Assembly (NCBI RefSeq): GCF_000287675.1
Contig: NZ_ALJL01000016.1
Span: 248,001-312,000, forward strand
DNA: 64,000 nucleotides
Source of the DNA: Lachnoanaerobaculum sp. ICM7
GTDB taxonomy: Bacteria; Bacillota; Clostridia; Lachnospirales; Lachnospiraceae
Direction: 5' to 3'
Shown: piece after piece, positions 26,260 to 34,805 of the stretch
How the letters are laid out: each line of letters starts with the position of its first letter
How positions within the stretch are numbered: position 1 is the stretch's first letter
Program-made: the position numbers and the translations under genes
Notes under the pieces: generated by a model
What the model was told of the DNA's origin: nothing
The model's database searches: none
What the model saw: only the letters and a program-made list of their open reading frames with translations

Positions 26260-26801
26260 TTATCCCCCTTTTTATTCTGTAATTCTAAGTTAGTATTAGT
26301 CCCTGCTTCAATAACCTGATTCACAATATATCTGGAGTTTTCCATGATATCATCTTCTCTAAAAAGCTGTACCTCAAGATCATACTTATCAAAGAGTCCG
26401 CCATAAGAGTTTTCGCTTGATTTTTCTATAGAAAAATCCTGAGTTGCGGCATAATCATTTACTGCTTTAATATATTCAGTTCCGTATGCCAATGCTTCAT
26501 CATCACTGATTTCATTTGACAGTGACCATATAAGCAATACCCTATTTTCATCAGCCTTAAAAGCCATATCAATATAATCACTCATCGGGTATAGAGTTTT
26601 GTCATTGAATTGCTCTTCTGCGTCACTTCTTATTTGAGTCCAATCCAAAGTTATATTTTTTTGAGTTTCAAATACAGGCTCATCCACCTCTTTATTCATC
26701 GAGGAATCTCTGACGACTATATCCGAATTAGCACAGGCTCCTGAAGATAAGGCAAATATTATAGAAACAATTCCTATAATATGTCTTTTAAATTTAATCA
26801 T
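26256..26801 (-). CDS. Putative lipoprotein, partner of the MBL-fold enzyme
   Basis: 181 residues from the ATG at 26801, with AAGGAAAGG 9 bp upstream; an earlier in-frame ATG at 26825 would put that site inside the coding sequence. The signal peptide ends SSGAC (C23). The rest is soluble and rich in acidic residues, with no family recognised. Its 4-bp overlap with the MBL-fold gene suggests that the two exported proteins are made together. Confidence 0.7.
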   Translation of the reverse strand: MIKFKRHIIGIVSIIFALSSGACANSDIVVRDSSMNKEVDEPVFETQKNITLDWTQIRSDAEEQFNDKTLYPMSDYIDMAFKADENRVLLIWSLSNEISDDEALAYGTEYIKAVNDYAATQDFSIEKSSENSYGGLFDKYDLEVQLFREDDIMENSRYIVNQVIEAGTNTNLELQNKKGDK

Positions 26802-26912
26802 ACATGAATACCTTTCCTTAGACATTTACTAACTTTTATATTATATCAAAGGGTTTTGTTTTGTGTAGTGTTTTTTTGATTATTCCATTTTTTTTAAGAT
26901 ATTTTTTATATC

Positions 26913-26977
26913 TTGATTTATCGCTATAAAAATGTTATCATGTTCAATATCTTAGTAAATATTTTGATTTTGAACAT
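26913..26977 (+). promoter_or_regulatory. BCCT transporter promoter with inverted-repeat operator
   Basis: TTGATT (26913-26918), 17-bp spacer, TATCAT (26936-26941). ATGTTCAA (26940-26947) and TTGAACAT (26970-26977) form a perfect 8-bp inverted repeat beginning at the -10 box and ending just before the ribosome-binding site. Upstream, AAGATAT/ATATCTT around 26896-26914 could form another small hairpin. Confidence 0.55.
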
Positions 26978-26988
26978 TTGGAGGCGTT

Positions 26989-28485
26989 ATGAAAAAATCT
27001 GATATTGATTATTTTGTCACTATAGTTCCTTTTTTACTTGTGATATCACTTGTAATGTTATTTTTCATATTTCCTGCTCAAGCCGGAAATATACTCGCAC
27101 AAATAAGGAGCTTATTAAACAACAGCCTGGGAATATTTTACCTTATATTCGGTTTGTTTATATTATTATTATCCATATATATTGCATTTTCAAAATACGG
27201 CAGTATAAAGCTTGGAAGCGGCAAAAAGGAACATTCAAACTTTGCATGGGGCACTATGATGTTTACCGCAGGACTTGCGGCTGATATATTATTTTATTCA
27301 CTGTGTGAATGGATGCTTTATGCAAATGAAGGCAGAATCAGTTCACTCGGTGATACTACACTTTGGTCGGCTACCTATCCTTTATTTCACTGGGGACCTA
27401 TTCCATGGGGATTTTATGTTGTACTTGCTTCATGCTTCGGCTTTATGCTGCATGTAAGGAAAAGAACAAGGGCAAAATATTCCGAAGGACTTAGAGTACT
27501 TCTGGGTTCTAAAGTTGACGGTATTTGGGGAAAAATTGTGGACTTGATAGCGGTATTTGCACTTATAGCCGGTACGGCTACTACATTTTCACTTGCCACT
27601 CCGCTTCTGTCACAAACCGTTGCCAAGCTTTTCGGTGTTTCAAATAATAATATACTTACTATTGTTATTTTAATTGTAACCTGTGTTATTTATTCCGCCT
27701 GTGCTTATCTTGGCATTGAAGGTGTTTCAAAACTTGCATCCTGCTGTACTTATCTGTTCTTTGCACTTTTGATATATGTGTTCTTCGGCGGAGGACATGG
27801 GAAGTTTATTCTTGAGCTCGGTTTCGATTCACTTGGAAACCTTGTTAATAATTTCTTTTCACTGTCCACTTATATTGATCCTACCGGACAGACAACTTTT
27901 GCACAGGACTGGACAGTATTTTACTGGGCCTACTGGATGGTATGGTGTGTAGCCACTCCATTTTTCATAGGTAGTATATCAAAGGGCAGAACTATAAAGG
28001 AGGTTATACTCGGCGGATATATATTCGGCCTTTCAGGTACATTTATGTCCTTTATAATACTTGGAAACTACGGTATTGCACTTAATGTGTTCGGTCAGGT
28101 AGACTTATTAAAGATATACAATGAAAGTCAGAACCTATACCAAACCATAGGTGAAGTAATATCCTCTCTTCCACTGCCTTTTATAGCAATGATACTTTTG
28201 ATTCTTACCATGATTACATTTTATGCCACTACATTTGATTCCATAACACTTGTAGCCGCATCTTATTCATATAAGGACCTTGAAAATAAAGAGCCTTCAA
28301 AAAAGATAAAACTTTACTGGTCAATACTTTTGATACTGCTGCCTATAGGACTTATTTTTTCGGACAACTCCATGTCAAACCTTCAGACTGTGTCCATTAT
28401 TGCGGCATTCCCTATAGGAATTATAATGCTTTTACTTATAATTTCCTTTTTTAAGGATGCTAATATGTATCTTAACGGTAACTGA
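26989..28485 (+). CDS. BCCT family transporter (betaine/carnitine/choline type)
   Basis: 498 residues, about 12 membrane segments. The family signature DWTVFYWAYWMVWCVATPFF is present near residues 304-323, followed by SKGRTIKEVILGGYIFG, as in BetP/CaiT. The N-terminal and C-terminal cytoplasmic tails are short, so the osmotic sensor tail of BetP is missing. It could import betaine for osmotic protection or exchange carnitine or choline compounds. ATG follows TTGGAGGCGTT. Its 3' end overlaps the convergent XRE gene by 14 bp. Confidence 0.92.
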   Translation: MKKSDIDYFVTIVPFLLVISLVMLFFIFPAQAGNILAQIRSLLNNSLGIFYLIFGLFILLLSIYIAFSKYGSIKLGSGKKEHSNFAWGTMMFTAGLAADILFYSLCEWMLYANEGRISSLGDTTLWSATYPLFHWGPIPWGFYVVLASCFGFMLHVRKRTRAKYSEGLRVLLGSKVDGIWGKIVDLIAVFALIAGTATTFSLATPLLSQTVAKLFGVSNNNILTIVILIVTCVIYSACAYLGIEGVSKLASCCTYLFFALLIYVFFGGGHGKFILELGFDSLGNLVNNFFSLSTYIDPTGQTTFAQDWTVFYWAYWMVWCVATPFFIGSISKGRTIKEVILGGYIFGLSGTFMSFIILGNYGIALNVFGQVDLLKIYNESQNLYQTIGEVISSLPLPFIAMILLILTMITFYATTFDSITLVAASYSYKDLENKEPSKKIKLYWSILLILLPIGLIFSDNSMSNLQTVSIIAAFPIGIIMLLLIISFFKDANMYLNGN

Positions 28486-28699
28486 AAATTTCGTGATTCC
28501 AAAACTCGCCTATGGATATTGAAAATCCTATGGCGAGTTTTTCTATACTCAAAACACTTGGATTTTTACTTCTGCCTGAAACGATGTCTTTTATAGTAGT
28601 TTTGGGAACGCCCGATCTTTTGGATAACTCATAGATTGTAATATTTTTCTCATAACATAGTAATATAATTCTTTTAGAAATTGCCTGTGATATATTCAT
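28472..28699 (-). CDS. Small XRE-family DNA-binding regulator
   Basis: 75 residues made almost entirely of one helix-turn-helix domain: helix 2-turn-helix 3 corresponds to TIYELSKRSGVPKTTIKDIV (21-40), followed by PSVLSIEKLAIGFSISIGEF, as in Cro/C1-type proteins. No effector domain. ATG at 28699 follows CGGAGAGCAT. It is convergent with, and overlaps, the BCCT transporter gene, and could regulate it or the glycan cluster downstream, but this is a guess. Confidence 0.88.
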   Translation of the reverse strand: MNISQAISKRIILLCYEKNITIYELSKRSGVPKTTIKDIVSGRSKNPSVLSIEKLAIGFSISIGEFWNHEIFSYR

Positions 28700-28752
28700 A
28701 TGCTCTCCGATTTTAGAAATGTAATTAAATTTAGAAATATACTTTTATTCTA

Positions 28753-28783
28753 TCAAAAAAAGAGCCGTTTTCACAGCTCTTTA
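28753..28783 (-). terminator. Terminator of the surface-glycan cluster
   Basis: Minus strand AAAGAGC-TGTGAAAACG-GCTCTTT followed by TTTTTGATAG. It is 4 bp past the stop of the last glycosyltransferase gene. Confidence 0.75.
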
Positions 28784-28786
28784 TTT

Positions 28787-29716
28787 TTAAAAATTAATTT
28801 TTTCCTCAACTATATATAAAGGACGGTCCTTTTGCTCAGCCAATATAAGTCCCAAATATTCTCCTATTATTCCAACTATAAAGAAAAGCACCGAGAACAT
28901 AAAACATATCAAACATATAATTGTTGCGTAACCGCTTGGTGTACCTACTCTTAAAAAAGATACTACCGTATAGATCATCATTATTATAGCTAAGAATGCC
29001 GCCATTCCACCTGCATACATACCCAGCTTAAGCGGAAGATTTGAGAATGTCATTATTGTATTCATAGAAAATCTGAAAAGTTTTCTTATTGAATACTTAC
29101 TTTCTCCTGCAAATCTTTTTCTTGCTTCATACTCTATATTTGTGGTATTGAAACCTACATTCTGAACATAACCTCGAAGGAATCTTGTCTTCTCTCTGTA
29201 GTTATTTCGTAAAATATCTGCAACCCTTTTTGATATTCCGAAAAAATCGGATGCGTTACTTACAAGCTTCATATCGCTTACTTTATTGATGACTTTGTAA
29301 AATCCCGCCGAAGTTATATTTTTCAATATACCTGCCGATTTATTCTCGGTTCTGACCATATTTATAATATCAAAACCCGAATCAAATTTCCTGATTATCT
29401 CAGGCAGTAGTGTAGGAGGATGTTGTAAATCTGAATCCATACAGACAATATAGTCTCCGCTTGCATAATCTATACCGGCAATCATAGCCGCCTCATGTCC
29501 GAAGTTTCTTGAAAAATGTATAACCTTCACATTCTCATCATCTCTTGACAGTTTAAACAAAGTACTTCTTGACCCGTCTGTGCTTCCGTCATTTACAAAA
29601 ATTATCTCATATGGATTATCAATTAATAGAAGAACCTTTATTGTCTCTCTGTAAAATTCAAATAAAACTTCCTCTTCATTATATACAGATACAATAATTG
29701 AAATCTTCTTACTCAT
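28787..29716 (-). CDS. GT2 glycosyltransferase with two membrane helices (GtrB/DPM1-like)
   Basis: 309 residues. GT-A catalytic domain (1-215) with VYNEEEVL (11-18), VNDGSTDG (41-48) and a DSD motif (94-96) followed by LQHPP, then two C-terminal membrane helices (about 232-255 and 265-288). Family members transfer a sugar from a nucleotide donor to undecaprenyl phosphate for later use outside the cell. Overlaps the licD gene by 8 bp, so the two are co-translated. It is the last gene of the glycan cluster. Confidence 0.92.
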   Translation of the reverse strand: MSKKISIIVSVYNEEEVLFEFYRETIKVLLLIDNPYEIIFVNDGSTDGSRSTLFKLSRDDENVKVIHFSRNFGHEAAMIAGIDYASGDYIVCMDSDLQHPPTLLPEIIRKFDSGFDIINMVRTENKSAGILKNITSAGFYKVINKVSDMKLVSNASDFFGISKRVADILRNNYREKTRFLRGYVQNVGFNTTNIEYEARKRFAGESKYSIRKLFRFSMNTIMTFSNLPLKLGMYAGGMAAFLAIIMMIYTVVSFLRVGTPSGYATIICLICFMFSVLFFIVGIIGEYLGLILAEQKDRPLYIVEEKINF

Positions 29717-30554
29717 ATACTTCTATCTCCGTACTTCCATGCGTCGGTACTCTGTCAGCTTTTGGAGGAGGTGTCATATAGTCTCCGTAAACCAGCTGTA
29801 ATACATTTTCATAATCATCTATGATTGATAATGAAATATCTTCAAACTGAATTTTGATATATTTCTCATACCATCTGCTGTTTACCTCTATGTCGATATA
29901 ATCCGGTTGATAATTGCTGTAATACCAGGTATCATTTTTTCTGCCTTTGTAAAATAATTTTGAAATCTTATCCTGTATACCGAATAAGAATTTCATAGGT
30001 ATTATTTTACCGAAGATAGAGAAAAACAATATGGCAATTTTCATCGTACCCTTGTACTTCTTGAAATCAAGCTTCTTTCTATGTCCCATGGAAAAAAGAT
30101 ATATCAGCTTTTGAGTAAAGAGTGTAAATCTTTTTAATGTTTTCCTGTTCGGCAACTTATCTATTATAAATATATCAACCCAAAGATGGTTGAGTTTACC
30201 TTCGTATGGATCTTTTTTATCCTGTTTTTTATGTCTTATACTGGGCTTATATATGATTCTTGGAGTAAAATCGTAAAAGACCTTTCCTCCCTGAAATTCA
30301 TTAGGCATAATAAATTCCAGTTTATCCGATAATTCTCTTTTTACAATTTTTCTGAAAGCCTCAAAGTTTGCTCTTGTCATTGCAATATCGGCATCATCAT
30401 CCCAAGGTATAAAGCCTCCATGTCTGATAGCTCCAAGCAATGTACCCGAGTCCAATGTATAATTTATTTTATATTTTGTACATATTCTATCTATTTCCTG
30501 TAAAATATATAGATTTGCTTTCTGCAAAGCCAACATTCCGTAAGAATTATCCAT
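29709..30554 (-). CDS. LicD family phosphotransferase
   Basis: 281 residues. The signature GTLLGAIRHGGFIPWDDDAD (37-56) gives the metal-binding acidic cluster (D52, D53, D54, D56) of the nucleotidyltransferase-fold LicD family. LicD proteins attach phosphocholine or other phosphoryl groups to cell-surface glycans. No choline kinase or cytidylyltransferase (licA, licC) is seen in the window, so the group transferred is not known. Located in the middle of the surface-glycan cluster and overlapping the next gene by 8 bp. Confidence 0.93.
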   Translation of the reverse strand: MDNSYGMLALQKANLYILQEIDRICTKYKINYTLDSGTLLGAIRHGGFIPWDDDADIAMTRANFEAFRKIVKRELSDKLEFIMPNEFQGGKVFYDFTPRIIYKPSIRHKKQDKKDPYEGKLNHLWVDIFIIDKLPNRKTLKRFTLFTQKLIYLFSMGHRKKLDFKKYKGTMKIAILFFSIFGKIIPMKFLFGIQDKISKLFYKGRKNDTWYYSNYQPDYIDIEVNSRWYEKYIKIQFEDISLSIIDDYENVLQLVYGDYMTPPPKADRVPTHGSTEIEVYE

Positions 30555-30656
30555 CTATAGGCCTCTTTTCAAAAATATTTATATTTAAATATTAACTACA
30601 TCATTCTACACTCTTTATCACTTACAAATCAACAGGAAACTACAATATTTATATCA

Positions 30657-32003
30657 CTATTTTGCAAAAATATTAAGTTTCTTTGACTTGATAATACCGA
30701 GCGCTTCTCTTGTCTTCTTCGGATTATGATATTGCAAGACTTTTTTTAAAGTCTCATCACTTTCATTCTCAAAATTCTTTGCCACTTCCATCTTCACTTC
30801 AAAGCTTTCCAAACGATACTTTGCCATTCTGATCTCATTTCCTGCAGTAGAAATATTTCCTAAAAATACAAACAATACAAACAATGAGACAGCCACCTTT
30901 GCCCATGGTGACATACTTTGTTTCTCTCTATTTATATGTATTTTCACATAACCGAATGTCAATATCACACCTATCAGCCCCGCACCGAATTGAAGTGCAT
31001 ATCTTGAACTCATGGCATAAAGAGGATTTAAAAAAATCCATCTTGTCAAAATAACCATAGCATGGCTGAAAAGTCCCGATACAAGCATAAGCATCGGGAA
31101 TGCTGTAGACTCATATATTTTATATTTAAAATTCAAATATAGAGCATATAGGTAAAAAAATACAACTGCAGCACCTATAGTACTTGTTATAATGATACCT
31201 ATCTCATATCTTTCCACAATTCCTATACTTATAATATCCGAAGCAAAAGTATTCAATCCGAACAACACAAAGTACACCGGATTTCTTCCAAATACAGCAG
31301 TCAGACTTTCTGTTGTTGCACCTGCATGTTCCGTATATGAATTTGCATATGAATACATAAATGCAGTCAAAGAAAGTATCACAGGTATTGCAAGAGTAAA
31401 TGCATTTTTCTTCTTTTTTAGAATTGCATATAAAACATAAGTAATTATTAATGTGACTCCATATGCAAGTGAATATGAGCCTGCCGCAAACAATATCGTA
31501 AACACAGGTAAAATAATATTTAACCAAAACTTTACTTTTGTTTCTCTTTGTATATATGAATCAAGTATGTAAAAATGCAATACAAACAGAAAAAAAGTGA
31601 AAAAATGCACCCATCCGGTTCCGTTAGTTATCATTTCCCATTGAGAAAGTGAAAAAACAAGCATCATTACAATGATAAAATATCTGAGATTTAAATTTTT
31701 GCTAGCCATAAATATCCCTATTATGATTCCCATAAGCGAAAGGAATATAACTCCCAAAGCCATATCAAACATTGTTGAATATTTAAAAAAAGCTATATTT
31801 ATCATTCTTTCAAAATATGTTATAGGCAATCTTGTAAGTATATCCTTGCCAAAATAAGGCTTCGGTGAAAAAGGATCCTTAAGATAGGTATTTATTATCC
31901 TAATATAATCCGTATAGACCACATCAAGCATTGCACTTCTTATATATGCACTCAAATATATAGCTCCGAATATCGGCATGAAAAACGCTAAAAACTTCTT
32001 CAT
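30657..32003 (-). CDS. Polytopic membrane protein of the glycan cluster
   Basis: 448 residues with about 11 membrane segments and a cytoplasmic or external C-terminal tail of about 60 residues rich in Lys. The layout (short N-terminal helix, large loop near 25-70, then many helices) is like GT-C glycosyltransferases or polymerases, but no DD or DE motif can be assigned. Starts 12 bp after the 616-residue membrane protein, so the two are co-transcribed. Confidence 0.75.
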   Translation of the reverse strand: MKKFLAFFMPIFGAIYLSAYIRSAMLDVVYTDYIRIINTYLKDPFSPKPYFGKDILTRLPITYFERMINIAFFKYSTMFDMALGVIFLSLMGIIIGIFMASKNLNLRYFIIVMMLVFSLSQWEMITNGTGWVHFFTFFLFVLHFYILDSYIQRETKVKFWLNIILPVFTILFAAGSYSLAYGVTLIITYVLYAILKKKKNAFTLAIPVILSLTAFMYSYANSYTEHAGATTESLTAVFGRNPVYFVLFGLNTFASDIISIGIVERYEIGIIITSTIGAAVVFFYLYALYLNFKYKIYESTAFPMLMLVSGLFSHAMVILTRWIFLNPLYAMSSRYALQFGAGLIGVILTFGYVKIHINREKQSMSPWAKVAVSLFVLFVFLGNISTAGNEIRMAKYRLESFEVKMEVAKNFENESDETLKKVLQYHNPKKTREALGIIKSKKLNIFAK

Positions 32004-32014
32004 TCACACACTCT

Positions 32015-33865
32015 CTAATCTATTTTTATATTTAAAATATAACTCAATCTGTCTTCACCTCTTTGTTCCGAAGCATCAGGCAAGTAAAAATTGCTTTTCA
32101 AATGTATAGCTGTCAATGAATTCGGAGTGCTATCTATTTCATACTGTGTTATATTTGATACAAGATACAGTGTCTCCTTTTCTCCATTGACTTCTATTTC
32201 TATCTCTTCATCTCCGTCAAGCTCACCCGGATACATTATCTCAAAGTGAATCTCTCCTTTTTCTCCTGACATCACATTAAGTTTAGCTTCTTCGTCGGTC
32301 CAACCGTCAGAATAATGCCCGTATACATTTTCAATCTTTAAATTTCTAAGGAAATCCGTTACATCCTGATATGAATTATTTTTCAAATCTTCAGATAAAA
32401 CTATCATATCATCATCAATCTGACCTATGGATCTGTAGCTTTCAATAAATGTAACGATATCTTCTCTGATATTCTGATCATAGCTTCTGAAAAACTCAAG
32501 TGAATCAAATTTACTGAGTTTAAAATCATTTTTTATTATAAAAATTCTTTTATCCCTCAAGTCCTTACCATACTTATAATATGTTTCATCTGCCAGCGAA
32601 TTTGCTCTGTTTTGACCTATGAATATATATATATTATCATAATACCCTCTATAATATATATCCGCTGTTATCATGCAAAATGCCCATACGAAAAGTAACA
32701 CTACCGCTGTAAATGATACATGGAAAATCTTTCCCGGTGAAGCTTTTATCTTTTTACTCTTAACCCTTTTTACTATGATACTTTTATCCGCCCCGTAAAT
32801 ATATGAAATCAATAAAAGCATAAATAAATACGGTGCATATACCCATCTCATCTCAACCCTTATAGTAACGGCAGATGACACCATACTTCCTATTATAAAT
32901 CCTGTGAAAAGTAAAATATTTTTTATCCACGACAGTTCAATTTTTTTACTGTATACCGCTATCGAATAAATAAATTTTATTATAAAAGCAAATGCAGCCA
33001 ATATCCCTATTATAATAACAAGCTTTAGCGCCGTATTTACATTATGAAAATTTATTCCGTTAAGATGTTCAGGTCCTGTATTGATACCTAAGAGATACAA
33101 TATTTCAATTCTCATTGAATGGAAAAAGTCTGCAATATTAAATGTCTCACTGACTTTTGAACCTCCTGTACCCTCAGGCATAAATGACTTCAGTGCAAGA
33201 AGTCTTATAAGGGTTATCAGTACAAATAATGATATCGATATTAAGGCATTTAAAATTTTTCTTCTTTTCCCGACAATTGCAGCAAATATAAGCATGGGTA
33301 AAAGAACCATAAATCTTTCATGCGTAAAGCAATTTAAAAAATAAAATCCACATGCATAATAAAAATAAATACCTTTTCCGTTTTTTATATAAAGATATAA
33401 AAAATATAACATAAGCAGTGCAAATACTAAGGCCATGGCCTCCATCACACCTAAAAATTGCCCTATATTATAATATGAAAACCTGGATATCAAAAACATT
33501 GAAGCCAGTGTAAATGCCAAACCTCTTGACTTTGCCATTTCTTTGGCAAAGAAATACACTCCTATTGCTATAATTGCAGCTATAATTATATTTATAGGTA
33601 CTATAAGGTAAATATTGTTTTTTAAAATACCCTGATATATCCATGCAACTATCCAATATACCGGCCTGAATTTTCTTGTTTGATCCGGAAATACATATTT
33701 AAAAAATCCCACACCTCTTCTGGTTGACCACATAAACAGATCATCCTGATATAGCCCTCTTATGCTCATTCCGGCGTTTATCACAAATGCGATGCGTATA
33801 AGAAGTATTGAAAGCAGAACATCCTTCAGATACTCATACTTTTCTTCAATTTTAATAATTGCCAT
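32015..33865 (-). CDS. Large membrane protein, possible GT-C glycosyltransferase
   Basis: 616 residues. About 11 membrane segments occupy 10-420, then a C-terminal extracytoplasmic domain of about 190 residues. In the first loop (about 36-50) there is LYQDDLFMW, an adjacent acidic pair in the place where GT-C enzymes keep their catalytic Asp. This is suggestive only. The ATG follows AGGAGGATTTATGG. It starts 8 bp after the GT2 gene. Confidence 0.75.
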   Translation of the reverse strand: MAIIKIEEKYEYLKDVLLSILLIRIAFVINAGMSIRGLYQDDLFMWSTRRGVGFFKYVFPDQTRKFRPVYWIVAWIYQGILKNNIYLIVPINIIIAAIIAIGVYFFAKEMAKSRGLAFTLASMFLISRFSYYNIGQFLGVMEAMALVFALLMLYFLYLYIKNGKGIYFYYACGFYFLNCFTHERFMVLLPMLIFAAIVGKRRKILNALISISLFVLITLIRLLALKSFMPEGTGGSKVSETFNIADFFHSMRIEILYLLGINTGPEHLNGINFHNVNTALKLVIIIGILAAFAFIIKFIYSIAVYSKKIELSWIKNILLFTGFIIGSMVSSAVTIRVEMRWVYAPYLFMLLLISYIYGADKSIIVKRVKSKKIKASPGKIFHVSFTAVVLLFVWAFCMITADIYYRGYYDNIYIFIGQNRANSLADETYYKYGKDLRDKRIFIIKNDFKLSKFDSLEFFRSYDQNIREDIVTFIESYRSIGQIDDDMIVLSEDLKNNSYQDVTDFLRNLKIENVYGHYSDGWTDEEAKLNVMSGEKGEIHFEIMYPGELDGDEEIEIEVNGEKETLYLVSNITQYEIDSTPNSLTAIHLKSNFYLPDASEQRGEDRLSYILNIKID

Positions 33866-33873
33866 AAATCCTC

Positions 33874-34668
33874 CTAAAAGTAAGCATTATATGAATTTTG
33901 ATAAATTTTCTTATAAATATCCGCAACAGGCTTTGGCAGCAAAATATCAAACATTATACTTTCCTCCATCTGCCTTGAATTATCCATTATGCTTTTTTTA
34001 GTTGTAGCCTCGTCATGTATTCTATAGCAAATACCGGGTCTTTCAGACAATACAATTCTTCCTTCAAGTTTGGAGAGCTTAAGAAGGCACTCCCAATCAA
34101 GTGCAAATTTAAGCTCCGATATAAATAAATCCTTAGGACAAAGTCTCTTATCATATGCACAGCTTGGTGCAATTATAGGATTACCGAATGTGATTGCAAG
34201 TCTTTTTACAAGAGATATATTATTTAAAGCATTTACTCTAAGTGGTAATCTGAGTATTTTTTTTACAATTTCCACCCTACCGAATTGCTTTATCTTGCCG
34301 TTTTTTAATGTGATTGATGCTGTTGTAAAAAGAGTCATATCAGGGTATTTTTTCTTATACTTAAGTAGATCCTTAGTATAATTTTTTAAATAGATATCAT
34401 CCTGATGCGCTATTGTTACAAGCTCGGTTTGCGCCGTATTATAAGCAAACTGCCAATCAAATCCGATATTTGACACATTCTCCGGCTTCTTCTTGTCATT
34501 TACAAACACATCGATATTATATTTTTTTGCAATATTATATATATGATCGTTCGGTGTGGATGTGGCAATCTTTATATCTGATTTTACAATCTGTGCCTTT
34601 AAAGATTTTATACAGCTTTCTAAATATGGTGATTCTTTATATGCGCAAATAACAAATGTATGTTTCAT
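33874..34668 (-). CDS. GT2 family glycosyltransferase
   Basis: 264 residues, soluble, with the GT-A fold start TFVICAYKESPYLESCIKSL (3-22) and the metal-binding HQDD (about 94-97) in place of DxD. No membrane helix. It probably adds a sugar to a lipid-linked intermediate on the cytoplasmic side. It is separated from the DUF5722 gene by a terminator, so it heads its own transcript covering five genes to 28787. Confidence 0.88.
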   Translation of the reverse strand: MKHTFVICAYKESPYLESCIKSLKAQIVKSDIKIATSTPNDHIYNIAKKYNIDVFVNDKKKPENVSNIGFDWQFAYNTAQTELVTIAHQDDIYLKNYTKDLLKYKKKYPDMTLFTTASITLKNGKIKQFGRVEIVKKILRLPLRVNALNNISLVKRLAITFGNPIIAPSCAYDKRLCPKDLFISELKFALDWECLLKLSKLEGRIVLSERPGICYRIHDEATTKKSIMDNSRQMEESIMFDILLPKPVADIYKKIYQNSYNAYF

Positions 34669-34749
34669 AACTTCCCCGTCTTTGCTACTTTCTTTTTATA
34701 ATGTCCCTTATTATACCATGAAAACACAGCCATTGCATTATGTCCGGAC

Positions 34750-34793
34750 ATTTAAAAAATCCATGAAAAAGATTTTACTTCTTCATGGATTTA
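34750..34793 (-). terminator. Terminator after the DUF5722 gene
   Basis: Minus strand AAATCCATGAA...TTCATGGATTT (11 bp, loop 13 nt) followed by TTTTAAATG. Confidence 0.8.
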
Positions 34794-34805
34794 AATTAAA
34801 AGAAT

